A DNA stretch of 64,000 nucleotides, from NCBI GenBank assembly GCA_016235815.1, contig JACRIM010000028.1, positions 62,001 to 126,000 on the forward strand. The letters run 5' to 3'. The stretch's first letter is position 1, and the number at the start of each line of letters is the position of its first letter. Under the pieces are notes generated by a model. It was not told the origin of the DNA. It worked only from the letters and a program-made list of their open reading frames with translations, and did no database searches. This DNA is from Planctomycetota bacterium. Lineage in GTDB: Bacteria > Planctomycetota > Phycisphaerae > UBA1845 > UTPLA1. The translations under genes and the position numbers were made by a program. Shown in pieces: positions 32,737 to 43,076 of this stretch.

Positions 32737-35700
32737 GTTGAATCTCCTTCACGTCTTCGCGCCAGACACTCCGCCACCCGCGCCGTCAATTCCTGAAGCT
32801 GAAATGGCTTGAAGAGCGTCGCGTTGTGCTCCGAAGGGGCGGGGCCTTGTTCGTCGGCAGCGCCAAGGATCTGTACCACAGGCACCCTGCGAACCCCGGC
32901 GAGCCTCACCAACTCGTCCGCGATCTGCTCAGAGCCGGGTACGCCTCGATCCAGCACGATGAGTTGAATGGTCGGTTGGTGAGCGTTGAAAATGGTCTGC
33001 GCGTCCTTCAGATTGGTTGCGGCGACAACGGAATAGTTGCGTGATCGCAGCGTGGACACCATTAATGAACGTATCTGTTCGTCGTCCACGACCACGAGGA
33101 TCATTTCATTGAGTCCGGAATAGGTCCGCGGCGGCGTCGGTGTTGAGTCGGGCACCGGCGGCGAGCAAAGCGGAAGCTGAACAACGACGGTAGCGCCCTG
33201 TCCGGGGGCCGAGTCTACGGTCACGGTGCCCTTATGATCGGTCACAATGGTGTGAATAATAGACATTCCCAGGCCGGTGCCTTTTCCGGGCGGCTTGGTG
33301 GTGAAAAACGGCTCGAATAATCGGGCCAGCACATGAGGCTGCATTCCCTCGCCCGTGTCCGTGACACAGAGTTTGGCATGGCCCTGCGGTCGCTTCTCGT
33401 TTTCACGATGAAGGGAAATGGTCAGCGTGCCGCCCGCCGGCATGGCATCCCGACTGTTGACGCACAGATTCATGATGATTTGTTGCATCTGGGTGGGGTC
33501 TGCGTTCACCCAGACGGCGGATTCAGGGATGGTCACGCGCACAGACACCGACGGTGGCAAAATGCGATGCAAGAGCCGTGACGTTGAATCGACGACGTCG
33601 CGAAGATCAATCGGGTATTTCTCGATGGTGCCGCGATGGGTGAAGGTCAAAAGGGCATTGATGACGCCGCGCGCCTGTCGGTACGCATGTTCCACCATTC
33701 CCAGGCTGGCCAGGCCTGGATGGTCGGGCGGCAGGGTCGCCTTGGCGGTTTCGGTGTAGCCCGACATCGCGTGCAGCAGGGTGTTGAATTCGTGTGCGAT
33801 TCCTGCGGCCAACGTGCCGACGGCTTCCATCTTCTGGGAATGGATCAATTGCTCGGACAGCGCCGCACGCTCCGCCTCCGCTTTCTTGCGCATCGTAATG
33901 TCGCGGCTGAGGGAGATCGTGCCGACCGTATGACCCTGATTGTCCAACATCGGAATGATGGCGGTCTCAATGATGCCCTCGGAGCCGTCTTTCCGAACAA
34001 TGCGGATTTCACCCTCCCAACGGTTCTGAGCGGCAAGGCCGTTGCGGATCATGGAGGAGACAATCGCGGCGTCCTCCGGTCGATTCAGCATTTCCGGGGA
34101 TTTTCCGATCAACTCATGCTTTGCATACCCGAACATTTGCTCGGTTGCCGCATTGCAGTCCAGAATGAGGCTATGAAGATCGAAGATGATGACCCCGTCG
34201 TGGATGTTTTCGAATACGAGGGCGTGGCGCCGGAGAATTTCCTCGGCGCGACGTTGCTCGGTCACATCCTGAATTGCAATTACCGCACCCATCTGGCGTC
34301 CGTCGGGCGTGGAAATCGGCTGTCCGCTTACCGCCATTAATCTTGCCGGACGTGCGGGATTCCTCACCATGACCAGTTCGTTCTGAAACGTCTGACCGAC
34401 CAACGCGCGATAAAGCGGGACTTCCGACATCTCAAGCATTCGGTCGCCTTTGGCGGTGTGCAAGTGAAAATGCGAAGCCCATTGTTTAGCGGGAACGCTT
34501 GCGGCCTCGTCGGGGTGCAGCCCGGAAAACTTATTGTTGTAAAGCGTTATGGTGCCGTCCGCGTCACATGCCACAATGCCTTCGGTCAGGCTCGCCAGCA
34601 GGGACCGCAGAAATTCTCGCTCGTTCTCAAGCGCTTCCTCAGACCGTTTGTGGTTGATTCCGAGCGCGATGACGTCGGCAAGTGAATCAAGCTGGTGCGC
34701 GGTTGCCTCCCGAAGGGGTTCGCGTGCCATCAAAACGATAGCGCCAAGCAGGCGACTTTCGAATGTCAGGGGATGGCATGCGAATGAGATGATTCCGTTT
34801 CGAGTCGTCCATTCGCGAATTGCACTGTTTGGATCCAATTGGATGGCGTTCGTCAACTCAGCGCGATTGCTGTCCATGACTTGCCGCACTCGTTGATTCC
34901 AGGTCGCCGTGTCCGCCTCCGTCAGGTTTTCGGCGATCGATCCCATTCGGGTATCAATCTGGATCGTCCGACCGTCGCCCTCGAAGACGCAAATGCGGGC
35001 CAATTCCAGCTTGAGGTGTTCCACCAAAGCGGCCGCGCACTGATCGAGAATGGAGGCCAGGTTGCCTCCCGCGGTAAAGGCGAAGCCGATGCGGGCCGCC
35101 AGCGCGGCATGTTTCGCCCGTTCCACAACCTGCGTTTCCGCGAGTCTGCGTTCGCTGATGTCTTCGATGACGGCGATGCAATAGTTTGGAACATCCGTCG
35201 CCGTGCGCACGAGCGAGACCGCAAGATTCACCCATACGACGGACCCGTCTCGTCGAATGTAGCGTTTCTCCATTGAATAGTTGTTAATCGTCCCATGAAG
35301 CAGAAGGTCAAATTTCTCAAGATCGGTTGCCAGGTCGTCGGGGTGGGTGATTTGCTGAAATGTAAGGCCCAGGAGTTCGGATTCGGAGTATCCGACAATG
35401 TCGCAGAATCGCTGATTGACAAGCAGAAGGCGGCCGGAAAGGTCGGACTCGGCGATTCCGACCGAGGCCTGTTCAAGCGTGGCGCGAAAGCGGGCCTCGC
35501 TGTCGCGGAGCAGTTCTTCGGCACGCTTGCCTGCGGTAATGTCCGTGGAGATTCCGCACAAACCAACCATGTTTTTCGAGGCATCGTAAATTGGAAATTT
35601 GGCCGAGATGTAATTGTGCGGCCCGTCGTCATGCGGCGCGACTTCCTCAATCAGCAGCTCTCTCTTGCTGGTAATAACCCTTTCATCGTTGCGCCGAAAC

Positions 35701-38189
35701 AGGTCCGCCATTTCGGGCGGAAAAAGGTCGTAATCGGTTTTGCCGACAATGCGGTCCCGGGTGATGTGAAACAGCTCTTCAAATCTGCGATTGATCGAGA
35801 TGTATCGCCAATCCAGTCCTTTCAGATAGACCACCGACGGCGTTGCGTCCAAAATGGCCTGGAGCCTTTGTTCGGAGCCAGCCAGCGTCGCGGTATATCG
35901 TTTATGGCGGGATACCAACAGCCCTGTCAGCACGGTCGCGGTCAAGCCAAGAATCACGATCGGAAGCACCACCCACGGCCGCAGGTAGAGCGGCGGCTGG
36001 ATGCCGAAATTAGCCGATGTTCCGTGTTCAAACGTCGAACCAAGGATGCCGCGAGCCTGGACCTCCAGTCGGTGGGATCCGGGACGCACCGACTCCATTG
36101 ACAGGGATCGCTGCAAACTCCACGGGGACCATGGCCCCTCGTCGAGTCGATAGCGCGTGGGAATGAGCTGGTCTGGAATGGCGCCGAGGTACGAAAATGG
36201 TTGCCAATGAGCGACGACGGTAGTGCTCTCGGTTGCTAAGTGGTTGATCGCGACAACCGGAGGCTGCTGATCGTCAAACGTCTTCTGAAAAATGGCCGTT
36301 CCGGATCCATCCGTTCCAACGATGATTCGGTCCTCCAGTGGAAGTACGACCCAGGAGCATGGATTCTCCAGACCGAACCGGCGAGAGATGTGAGTCCATT
36401 CTCCCATTTCCTGACGGAACACGCCTCGGTTTGTGGTTAACCAAAGGCATCCCGTTGGCCCCAGTTTCATGTCATTCACGGTCACGTGTTGGAGACTGAT
36501 CGGCACATCCTGGCAATACCGAACAATGCCGTCGGTATCAATAAACCCCAGGCCGTCTTCCTGCTGTCCGAACCAGAGTCGCCCGTCATCCGTCACAATG
36601 GCCATGAAGACCTTCATGCTCCGGAGACCGTTCGTCTGGTTCCAATGCCGCCACTGGCCGTCCCGGAGTTGGGACAGCCCCAGGATGGTCGCAAACCAGA
36701 CGGATCCGTCGGGCGCATCCGCCACCGCGTAGACACGGCCGGCGGGCAATCCGCGCGCACGATCAAATGTCTCAAACGTATCGTCTTCCTGAAGCAGGAA
36801 CGCCCCCGGGCCGTCGGCAATGTGTTTCATGGGATGTGTACCCATCCCGGCAAACCAGAGTCGGCCTTGGCGATCCTTAAAAATGCGATGCACAAATGGA
36901 GCGGTCATCCCCTCAGCCGGTCCGATGTGACGCCATCCCGCGCTGTCCCGACGAAAAACTCCGTGAAAATCGGCTCCGCTGGAAATCCATAGTCGGCCTT
37001 GCCGATCCTGTTGTAGCCCTGTAATTCCAGTGACGGGAACATCTCCGATTCGATTCAGGAACTCAATCAGCGTGCCGTCGGCAAGGCGGTGTTCGAGGCC
37101 CGCGCCGGTGCCGACCCAGAAGGTCCCATCCCGGTCGTGGAGTAGAGCATTGGACTTGGCGCGATTGAGCTCCTCGCCATCACGCCAATACGTCCACCGT
37201 TCGGACTTGAGATGGCAGAGCCGCAAGCCTTCCTGAGTTCCGACCCAGAGATTGCCGTCTCGGGCAAAGTGCAGTAACGACACGACCTGTAGCTTCAAAA
37301 GTGTCGGGGCCAGTTGCGTCCACTCACCTTTTCGCCGAACAATCACCTCCCCCGTTTGGCTAAGGGCAATGACGTCTCCATTCGTGTCAATGTCCCCCGT
37401 GATTAGTTGTTCGCGAGTATGAGTATTTGCAAGCTCAGGTTCTCCGCCGGGCGCCCAATTCCATGTTCCGAGCACGTCTTGCGGATAATACACGTGGGAA
37501 ACGCCCATGCCGGCGTTATTCTCCGCGAGGAAGTTTACGCGGTACCAGTCCGAATCCGTGCGTTGCCGGGATGTCCATCCGCGACCGTTGAATCGAGCAA
37601 GCCCTTGGTCAGTCGAAAGGAAAATAGCGCCGGTTCGCGACCTCCAGAGTCGCCGGAATGGCATCGAGTAGATCTGTCCAGGGATTTCGTGTTGCGTAAC
37701 ACGTGATCCCTGAACGTCATACAATCGATACATGCCGTCCGCCGGGTGTCTCCCAAGAACAAAAAGGCGGTCTTCCACTACTTGTACCGCCGCGACAACC
37801 AAGACGTCCGTCTCTTGGTCGCGCACGGGAATGAGGTGGAAGGATTGCGTTCCGCCACGCCAAAGCCGACCCTGGATGACGGTCAGGATTTCATCATCGC
37901 CGATTGGCTCGATCCAGGACGCCGGTCCCTCTGGAAGGCCGTGCACGGTCGTTGCCGCCATCCACCGATAGTTATCGAATCGGGCGACGCCTGCCTGAGT
38001 GGCAACCCACGTCGTACCGTGCGGCGTCTCCACCATGTCCACAATCTCATCCGAAGGCAGGCCGGATTCCGTCGTAAAAACGACCCAACGCCAGGCCTCA
38101 TTTAGCCGTTCCGTTGCGAATGCCGGTTCACGGACTGAACCATCGATCAGGCAAAGCGCGATCAGACACAGTCGGACGCGGGCGAGCAC
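32733..38189 (-). CDS. Giant hybrid sensor kinase with periplasmic propeller
   Basis: From a GTG at 38189 with AGAGG 6 nt upstream the protein has about 1818 residues; the frame is open to 38315, but that would absorb a hairpin likely to end the prkA transcript. Order by rough residue: signal peptide (1-25), two-component-regulator propeller repeats (30-655), Y_Y_Y-like domain (665-725), membrane helix (733-757), PAS (773-896), PAS (896-1020), GAF (1043-1183), PAS (1190-1306), PAS (1316-1433), HisKA with His about 1465 (GIAHEFNTLL), HATPase (1543-1673) and receiver (1696-1813). The propeller layout recalls the Bacteroidetes hybrid two-component systems that sense glycans. Here the C-terminal AraC domain is replaced by a separate LuxR-type regulator. 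Confidence 0.92.
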   Translation of the reverse strand: MLARVRLCLIALCLIDGSVREPAFATERLNEAWRWVVFTTESGLPSDEIVDMVETPHGTTWVATQAGVARFDNYRWMAATTVHGLPEGPASWIEPIGDDEILTVIQGRLWRGGTQSFHLIPVRDQETDVLVVAAVQVVEDRLFVLGRHPADGMYRLYDVQGSRVTQHEIPGQIYSMPFRRLWRSRTGAIFLSTDQGLARFNGRGWTSRQRTDSDWYRVNFLAENNAGMGVSHVYYPQDVLGTWNWAPGGEPELANTHTREQLITGDIDTNGDVIALSQTGEVIVRRKGEWTQLAPTLLKLQVVSLLHFARDGNLWVGTQEGLRLCHLKSERWTYWRDGEELNRAKSNALLHDRDGTFWVGTGAGLEHRLADGTLIEFLNRIGDVPVTGITGLQQDRQGRLWISSGADFHGVFRRDSAGWRHIGPAEGMTAPFVHRIFKDRQGRLWFAGMGTHPMKHIADGPGAFLLQEDDTFETFDRARGLPAGRVYAVADAPDGSVWFATILGLSQLRDGQWRHWNQTNGLRSMKVFMAIVTDDGRLWFGQQEDGLGFIDTDGIVRYCQDVPISLQHVTVNDMKLGPTGCLWLTTNRGVFRQEMGEWTHISRRFGLENPCSWVVLPLEDRIIVGTDGSGTAIFQKTFDDQQPPVVAINHLATESTTVVAHWQPFSYLGAIPDQLIPTRYRLDEGPWSPWSLQRSLSMESVRPGSHRLEVQARGILGSTFEHGTSANFGIQPPLYLRPWVVLPIVILGLTATVLTGLLVSRHKRYTATLAGSEQRLQAILDATPSVVYLKGLDWRYISINRRFEELFHITRDRIVGKTDYDLFPPEMADLFRRNDERVITSKRELLIEEVAPHDDGPHNYISAKFPIYDASKNMVGLCGISTDITAGKRAEELLRDSEARFRATLEQASVGIAESDLSGRLLLVNQRFCDIVGYSESELLGLTFQQITHPDDLATDLEKFDLLLHGTINNYSMEKRYIRRDGSVVWVNLAVSLVRTATDVPNYCIAVIEDISERRLAETQVVERAKHAALAARIGFAFTAGGNLASILDQCAAALVEHLKLELARICVFEGDGRTIQIDTRMGSIAENLTEADTATWNQRVRQVMDSNRAELTNAIQLDPNSAIREWTTRNGIISFACHPLTFESRLLGAIVLMAREPLREATAHQLDSLADVIALGINHKRSEEALENEREFLRSLLASLTEGIVACDADGTITLYNNKFSGLHPDEAASVPAKQWASHFHLHTAKGDRMLEMSEVPLYRALVGQTFQNELVMVRNPARPARLMAVSGQPISTPDGRQMGAVIAIQDVTEQRRAEEILRRHALVFENIHDGVIIFDLHSLILDCNAATEQMFGYAKHELIGKSPEMLNRPEDAAIVSSMIRNGLAAQNRWEGEIRIVRKDGSEGIIETAIIPMLDNQGHTVGTISLSRDITMRKKAEAERAALSEQLIHSQKMEAVGTLAAGIAHEFNTLLHAMSGYTETAKATLPPDHPGLASLGMVEHAYRQARGVINALLTFTHRGTIEKYPIDLRDVVDSTSRLLHRILPPSVSVRVTIPESAVWVNADPTQMQQIIMNLCVNSRDAMPAGGTLTISLHRENEKRPQGHAKLCVTDTGEGMQPHVLARLFEPFFTTKPPGKGTGLGMSIIHTIVTDHKGTVTVDSAPGQGATVVVQLPLCSPPVPDSTPTPPRTYSGLNEMILVVVDDEQIRSLMVSTLRSRNYSVVAATNLKDAQTIFNAHQPTIQLIVLDRGVPGSEQIADELVRLAGVRRVPVVQILGAADEQGPAPSEHNATLFKPFQLQELTARVAECLARRREGDST

Positions 38190-38267
38190 AAGGAGCCTCT
38201 CTGACGGGTGCCCTCTACGAAAAGCAACGATACGCTGTAATTGTACCCAAGTTAGGCCCGAAATGCA

Positions 38268-38305
38268 GCAGGACCGGAAGGCCCGTCGCCGGGGTCCGGT
38301 CCTGC
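38268..38305 (-). terminator. Hairpin between prkA and the sensor-kinase gene
   Basis: GCAGGACCGG (38268-38277) and CCGGTCCTGC (38296-38305) form a perfect 10-bp stem with an 18-nt loop that holds a further CCCG/CGGG pairing. It starts 24 bp beyond the prkA stop on the minus strand. There is no clean U-tract, so it may attenuate read-through or stabilise the prkA mRNA end. Confidence 0.5.
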
Positions 38306-38328
38306 GGGAATGCAACGGTCGATTCGCG

Positions 38329-40389
38329 TTAGTCTTCGTTCTTGGCGTCGCCGCGGGCGAAGATGCTGGCGACGTAGTTAAGCACGTCGGTCGCGCTGGT
38401 TTCGTTGTAGCCGAAGTATTTGATCAGCCGCTGCTTCACCACGTCGATCTTGGCCTGGGTCTCGTCATCGACCACGCCGCTGACCACATTCTTCAGCTTG
38501 ATCGTGTCGCGCTGATCTTCAAACATTTTCAACTCAAGGGCCTTTTGCAGCCGGGCGTTGGTGCTGTACTCAAACTTCTTGCCGTCGAGGGCGAGCGCGC
38601 CGATGTAGTTCATGATCTCCTGGCGGAAATCATCCTTGCGGCTGTCGGGGATGTCGATCTTTTCTTCGATCGAGCGCATCAGCCGCTCATCCGGTTCCTC
38701 GTCCTTGCCGGTGTATTTGTTTCGCACCTTCTCACGCTGCGTATAGGCGCGGACGTTTTCGATGTAGTTCGCCGCGAGCCGCTTGATTGCGTCTTCGTCG
38801 GCGCTGATGGCCCGCTGCACCTCGGCCTTGAGGGTGTCTTCGTACTCCTCGCGGACGACGGTGAGCATTTCCTTATATTGCTTCTTCAATTCTTCGTCGG
38901 CGATGAGCGAATGATGGGACAGGCCGCTTTCCAGTTCGTTCATCACCATGAACGGGTTGATGCACTTGTCCTGAATCGCCTGGTCGCTGACGAGGGCGTT
39001 CGAAATCTTGTCCTGAATGTAGCGCGGGCTGATTCCCTGCATGCCTTCGCGACGCGATTCTTCCATGATCTCTTTCACGGAGTCCTCGGTGTAGCCGGGG
39101 ATGCTCTTGCCGTTGTAGAGCTTCAGCTTCTGCAACCGCGTCAGGCCGGCCTTCTTCGGGTCTTCCAATCGCGTCAGCAAGGCCCACATGGCCGCGGTCT
39201 CGATGGTGTGCGGCGCGATGTGGATGCCGCGGATGCGCTCCTTGTTGAAGTCTTTCTCGTAGATCTTGATCTCTTCATCCAGGATGATGTTGTAGGGCAC
39301 GTCGATCTTGATCGTGCGGTCGCGGAAGGCCTCCATCAGCTCGTTATTCTGGAGCTTCTTGTATTCCGGCTCATTGGTGTGGCCGATGATGACCTCGTCG
39401 ATGTGCGTCTGAGCGAATTTCTTGGGCTTGATGACGTGCTCCTGCGACGCGCCGAGCAGGTCATACAAGAACGCCACGTCGAGCTTCAACACTTCGATGA
39501 ATTCGATCAGCCCGCGATTGGCGATGTTCAACTCGCCGTCGAAGTTAAATGCCCGCGGATCGGAGTCGGACCCGTACTCGGCGATCTTGCGATAGTTAAT
39601 GTCGCCGGTGAGTTCCGTGCTGTCCTGATTCTTTTCGTCCTTTGGCTGAAACGTGCCGATGCCGCGGCGATCCTTCTCGCTGACGAGGAGCCGTCGCACG
39701 ACGATATGCTCCATCACCTTTTTCCAGTCGCCGTTGTATTGCCGAAGGAAATCGTCATACGTCTTGCGGCAGAACGGGTCGAGGTCGCCCTCCACGACGA
39801 TCCGTTGCTCGGCCGGAAGCGATTCATTGATCATGGCCAGCACATCCTTGCGCACATCGCGCGGGATGAGCTTCAGCGGCTCTTCGTGCATGGGGCACTC
39901 GGTCACATCGACGGTCCCGTTGGGACGCGGGATGCGCCACGAGAAGGTGTACATCGCGCCCTCATCGGTGCGCGAGTAGGCCTCAATGCCCTTCTTGAGC
40001 AGGCGACACATCGTCGACTTGGCCGAGCCGACCGGGCCGTGCAACAGAAGAATTCGATGTTCCGTGCCGTAGCCGTGCGCTGCGGACTTGAAGAAGTCGA
40101 CCAGTTGCATCAGCGGGCGCTCGAGGCCGAAGATGGCGTCGTCGCCGTGGCCGATCGGGTCGGAGAAAAACTTGTAGCGCATGTGGTCCTGGCGGAACTT
40201 GGAATACCGCTCAGCCCCATACTGCATGATCATGTCATAGATGCGCTGGAAGGCATTCCGCGCCACGCGCGGGTTCTTGGTGACGATATCGAGGTAGTCG
40301 TCAAAGGTGCCTTCCCAGTGTTCATCGCGGAATGTTTGCGGGTCCAGCCGTTTGTCGACCAGATCCCAGATTGCTTTTTTGTTGACCAT
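38329..40389 (-). CDS. prkA: PrkA-family serine protein kinase
   Basis: PrkA proteins are AAA-like serine kinases linked to stress, nitrogen starvation and sporulation. From the ATG at 40389 (GGGAGG 8 nt upstream) the protein has 686 residues, the normal length. A Walker A motif is in [18 protein letters not shown] (about residue 100), with family stretches such as [34 protein letters not shown] and [14 protein letters not shown]. The usual partners yeaH and spoVR are not adjacent. A TTGACT-17-TAATAT promoter lies about 120 bp upstream. Confidence 0.94.
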   Translation of the reverse strand: MVNKKAIWDLVDKRLDPQTFRDEHWEGTFDDYLDIVTKNPRVARNAFQRIYDMIMQYGAERYSKFRQDHMRYKFFSDPIGHGDDAIFGLERPLMQLVDFFKSAAHGYGTEHRILLLHGPVGSAKSTMCRLLKKGIEAYSRTDEGAMYTFSWRIPRPNGTVDVTECPMHEEPLKLIPRDVRKDVLAMINESLPAEQRIVVEGDLDPFCRKTYDDFLRQYNGDWKKVMEHIVVRRLLVSEKDRRGIGTFQPKDEKNQDSTELTGDINYRKIAEYGSDSDPRAFNFDGELNIANRGLIEFIEVLKLDVAFLYDLLGASQEHVIKPKKFAQTHIDEVIIGHTNEPEYKKLQNNELMEAFRDRTIKIDVPYNIILDEEIKIYEKDFNKERIRGIHIAPHTIETAAMWALLTRLEDPKKAGLTRLQKLKLYNGKSIPGYTEDSVKEIMEESRREGMQGISPRYIQDKISNALVSDQAIQDKCINPFMVMNELESGLSHHSLIADEELKKQYKEMLTVVREEYEDTLKAEVQRAISADEDAIKRLAANYIENVRAYTQREKVRNKYTGKDEEPDERLMRSIEEKIDIPDSRKDDFRQEIMNYIGALALDGKKFEYSTNARLQKALELKMFEDQRDTIKLKNVVSGVVDDETQAKIDVVKQRLIKYFGYNETSATDVLNYVASIFARGDAKNED

Positions 40390-40506
40390 GTCCCGTGCCT
40401 CCCGCGCGTCGCGGTTGTTCGGTCGTCCGGCGGGTAGTCGCCGTTTCTGAATTGATCGGATTGCCGCACGGCCCTCGGCCATTGGAATCCGAGCACGCTC
40501 CTACCC

Positions 40507-40535
40507 ATATTATTGGACGACTTCGGGGAAGTCAA
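40507..40535 (-). promoter_or_regulatory. Sigma-70-type promoter of prkA
   Basis: On the minus strand TTGACT (complement of 40530-40535) and TAATAT (complement of 40507-40512) are 17 nt apart, close to the housekeeping consensus. It lies about 120 bp upstream of the prkA ATG, leaving a leader of about 110 nt with no other gene. Confidence 0.7.
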
Positions 40536-40614
40536 CGATATTCGCGCGGTAAATCCCTGTCAGTGCTCGACATAGCAATTGTCGGAGGGCGACGCAGGGT
40601 CGCGAATTAGAAAA

Positions 40615-40827
40615 TCAATAGGCGCGATTGGGCTGGCAGAGAATGCCTATTACGATGAGGAGGACGCCGCCGGCGAGGGCCGTTTCGGGATGGGCCATGA
40701 TGACCTCGCCGCTGGGAACGCTGGACATGAACGAATAGACCTGACCGACACCGACATAACAAATCAAACCCGAGACGCACGACAGAAGCACGCCGAATGT
40801 GAGTGTCATTGTTGTCATCAGAGCCAT
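40615..40827 (-). CDS. Small two-helix membrane protein
   Basis: The frame opens at 40974, but only the ATG at 40827 has a good ribosome binding site (AAGGAG, 7 nt spacing) and begins the hydrophobic part. The 70-residue product has two membrane segments (MTLTFGVLLSCVSGLICYVGV and TALAGGVLLIVIGILC) joined by a short polar loop. It lies about 80 bp upstream of the prkA promoter on the same strand. I do not recognise it. Confidence 0.7.
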   Translation of the reverse strand: MALMTTMTLTFGVLLSCVSGLICYVGVGQVYSFMSSVPSGEVIMAHPETALAGGVLLIVIGILCQPNRAY

Positions 40828-41103
40828 GGGTGTTCTCCTTTTTCCTTTGCCTGAGTTTCTCTTTGCCCGGTGACCGGGACGAACGGAGTGGGAGCAATCC
40901 CCATGCCACCGGCTGCGCAGCGCGTGCGATTTCGTGCAGCGCGATAAGAGCGTGCGCGTTGGCGGCGCATTCATGATTTCGTTTTCGGAACGCTGCGCGC
41001 GCGGACCTTCTCGAAAAAAGTGGGAAGAAGTGCGCAGAGGTGGGTGCGGATTCCCCGAAAGTGGTTGACGACGCCGGGGCCTCTTATCGGCGTTGGGTAA
41101 TTC

Positions 41104-42141
41104 TCAGCGATTTTGCCCCACCGGTGTCGCTGCCCAGGAGTGCAACGCCTGCTCGGCTGCCAGGTTGAGTGCTTTGCGGAGTCGAAGGACGAGGATGATC
41201 GACCAGATTCCGAAAACAAGGCCGAGCACTCCGGCTGTACAGCCAAAGACCGCCATTGATCCAAGGCCAAACATGTGACGTCGGGAGATAGGCCCGCTAC
41301 TCGATGTATAAACCACCACGTTTGAGGGCGAACCGTAGGATGTGCTCATGGACGTTGTCGTGGTTGTCATTGTGGTTGGTAACATTGATGAGCCGCCTGA
41401 TTGTTGAGCCACAAGCCAAAGTCCTAATGTCGCCACCATACCCAGGGCCGCCAATACAACCATGCCCCACATCGTGGCTCGAAATCCTTTGGCGAGTGGG
41501 GCGTCAGGAACTCGCAGGGCCAGTTGACGTGCATATCGATACATGGCAACAGTCACAACGATTCCAATTACGCTGGATAGCGGAGAGAAAAGCAACGCAG
41601 CCTGGGGAAGTGACGCGACCGCAAACATGATCACTGGATTTGCGATATGGGTGCAAATGATTCCATAGCGCGTCATGATGCGTGCGTTAATGCTTCCTGT
41701 TTCACCGTAGCCACTCGGGTCCGGCGTGGTAACGCGCCAATACCCAAATATCGAAATAAACCCCAGTGGTGTCACAAACAATGAAATCAGGCCCGGTTGT
41801 GTTCCATTCCTGGCGAACCAAACGCCGATTAGGCCACCGGCAACTGCTGCAATAATCGTGCCCGCGATGATCCAGTTAATCCCTGACGCCAGCTTCTGCA
41901 CCCACGTGGGATCTGCAAACTTCAAATAGTCACCGTGCATCGCCCGGCCGACGGCCGTTTCGCACTCCGGGCATCGTCCATCGGGAAGCAGCGTGCGCAG
42001 GTTGTAACCGCATCGTTTACAGGGTAGGTCAATGCCAATGCGGCCTGTGGCATCGAGCGGTACCATCGATGACGGGATTGCATCCGGGATGGGCGTTGCA
42101 AAAATCGGTCTTGCTGTCGGCCCGGCAGGGGGGATGTCCAC
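41104..42141 (-). CDS. Zinc-ribbon multi-spanning membrane protein
   Basis: The start was placed at GTG 42141, which has GGAGG 6 nt upstream; the frame is open to 42168 and an ATG at 42069 is also possible. After a 30-residue leader comes the ribbon CKRCGYNLRTLLPDGRCPEC, the same phrase as in the 15779 protein. About six hydrophobic segments follow, for example GINWIIAGTIIAAVAGGLIGV, SVIGIVVTVAMY and MFGLGSMAVFGCTAGVLGL. A Thr/Ser-rich stretch precedes the last two helices. Function unknown. Confidence 0.75.
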   Translation of the reverse strand: MDIPPAGPTARPIFATPIPDAIPSSMVPLDATGRIGIDLPCKRCGYNLRTLLPDGRCPECETAVGRAMHGDYLKFADPTWVQKLASGINWIIAGTIIAAVAGGLIGVWFARNGTQPGLISLFVTPLGFISIFGYWRVTTPDPSGYGETGSINARIMTRYGIICTHIANPVIMFAVASLPQAALLFSPLSSVIGIVVTVAMYRYARQLALRVPDAPLAKGFRATMWGMVVLAALGMVATLGLWLVAQQSGGSSMLPTTMTTTTTSMSTSYGSPSNVVVYTSSSGPISRRHMFGLGSMAVFGCTAGVLGLVFGIWSIILVLRLRKALNLAAEQALHSWAATPVGQNR

Positions 42142-42201
42142 GAAGCGCCTCCACTCCCCCAAACACAAACAGCAGGCACCCAGGCCCGCTCCACCATTTC
42201 C

Positions 42202-42951
42202 TCATGCCCCCAACTTCGCCATGACCTCCTCGGACATGTCGAAATTGGTATAGACGTTTTGCACGTCGTCGTTGTCCTCAAGCATTTCAATCAGCTTGAG
42301 AATCTTTGCACCGGTCTCCTCGTCGACCGCAATGGTTGAGCCGGGCACTTTCGTAATTTCCTTGCTCTGTATCGGGATCTTCTTCGCCTCCAACCCCTTG
42401 CGCACGGTGTCAAAAGCCTGCACGGTGCACGTCACCTGAAAAATCTCGCCATCATGCACCACGTCATCCGCGCCGGCCTCCAGTGCCGCTTCCATCAGCG
42501 CCTCTTCGGTGGTCTCGGTCGCGCCGATGGAGAACATACCCTTCGTCGTGAAGTTCCAACTGACGCAATTCGTCGCCCCCATGTTGCCGCCGCCGCGCTC
42601 GAAGATCTTTTTGATTTCCGGCGCCGTGCGATGCGGGTTGTCCGTCAGGGCATCGACGATAAACGCCACGCCGCCGGGTCCGTACCCCTCATACGTGACG
42701 GGGCCGTACTCATTGCCCTCCAATTCGCCCGTCCCTTTCTTGATTGCCTTGTCGATGGTGTCCATCGGCATGTTGGCATCGCGTGCCTTGTCGATGGCAT
42801 AACGAAGGGTCAGGTTCATCGCCGGGTCGCCGCCGCCCGTCTTGGCCGCGACGATGATATTTCTCGCCAGCTTGCTCCAAAGCCGCCCGCGCTTGGCGTC
42901 AACCGCGCCCTTGCGATGCTTGATATTCGCCCAATGACTATGTCCAGCCAT
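42202..42951 (-). CDS. YebC/PmpR-family regulatory or translation factor
   Basis: The 249-residue protein is a standard YebC/TACO1 member, beginning MAGHSHWANIKHRKGAVDAK and carrying GYGPGGVAFIVDALTDN and CVSWNFTTKGMF. Members were first described as transcription regulators and more recently as factors that relieve ribosome stalling, notably at proline runs. The C-terminal part (ALEAGADDVVHDGEIFQV) is intact. It is followed by a zinc-ribbon gene on the same strand. Confidence 0.94.
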   Translation of the reverse strand: MAGHSHWANIKHRKGAVDAKRGRLWSKLARNIIVAAKTGGGDPAMNLTLRYAIDKARDANMPMDTIDKAIKKGTGELEGNEYGPVTYEGYGPGGVAFIVDALTDNPHRTAPEIKKIFERGGGNMGATNCVSWNFTTKGMFSIGATETTEEALMEAALEAGADDVVHDGEIFQVTCTVQAFDTVRKGLEAKKIPIQSKEITKVPGSTIAVDEETGAKILKLIEMLEDNDDVQNVYTNFDMSEEVMAKLGA

Positions 42952-43076
42952 GCAACTCCTCGAACCGTCGAACCCAGGCGCCGCTCCTCATGAAGCGATC
43001 GGCTGTTTCCATTTTCTTTGTCGCCGGCCAATTGCCGGTGCACGCGTGTAGTTTATCTCGGATTAACTCAATCGCA

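Noticed and set aside
38268-38305. Possible SRP RNA core, because of CCGGAAGG in the hairpin
   Set aside because: The conserved AGCAGCC-type side and flanking helix are missing, and the stem is a simple perfect inverted repeat, so it is kept as a terminator-like hairpin.
37999-40437. Long plus-strand open frame of about 812 codons antisense to prkA
   Set aside because: It mirrors prkA, whose protein matches its family end to end. The antisense translation has no recognisable domain and reflects high G+C codon bias.
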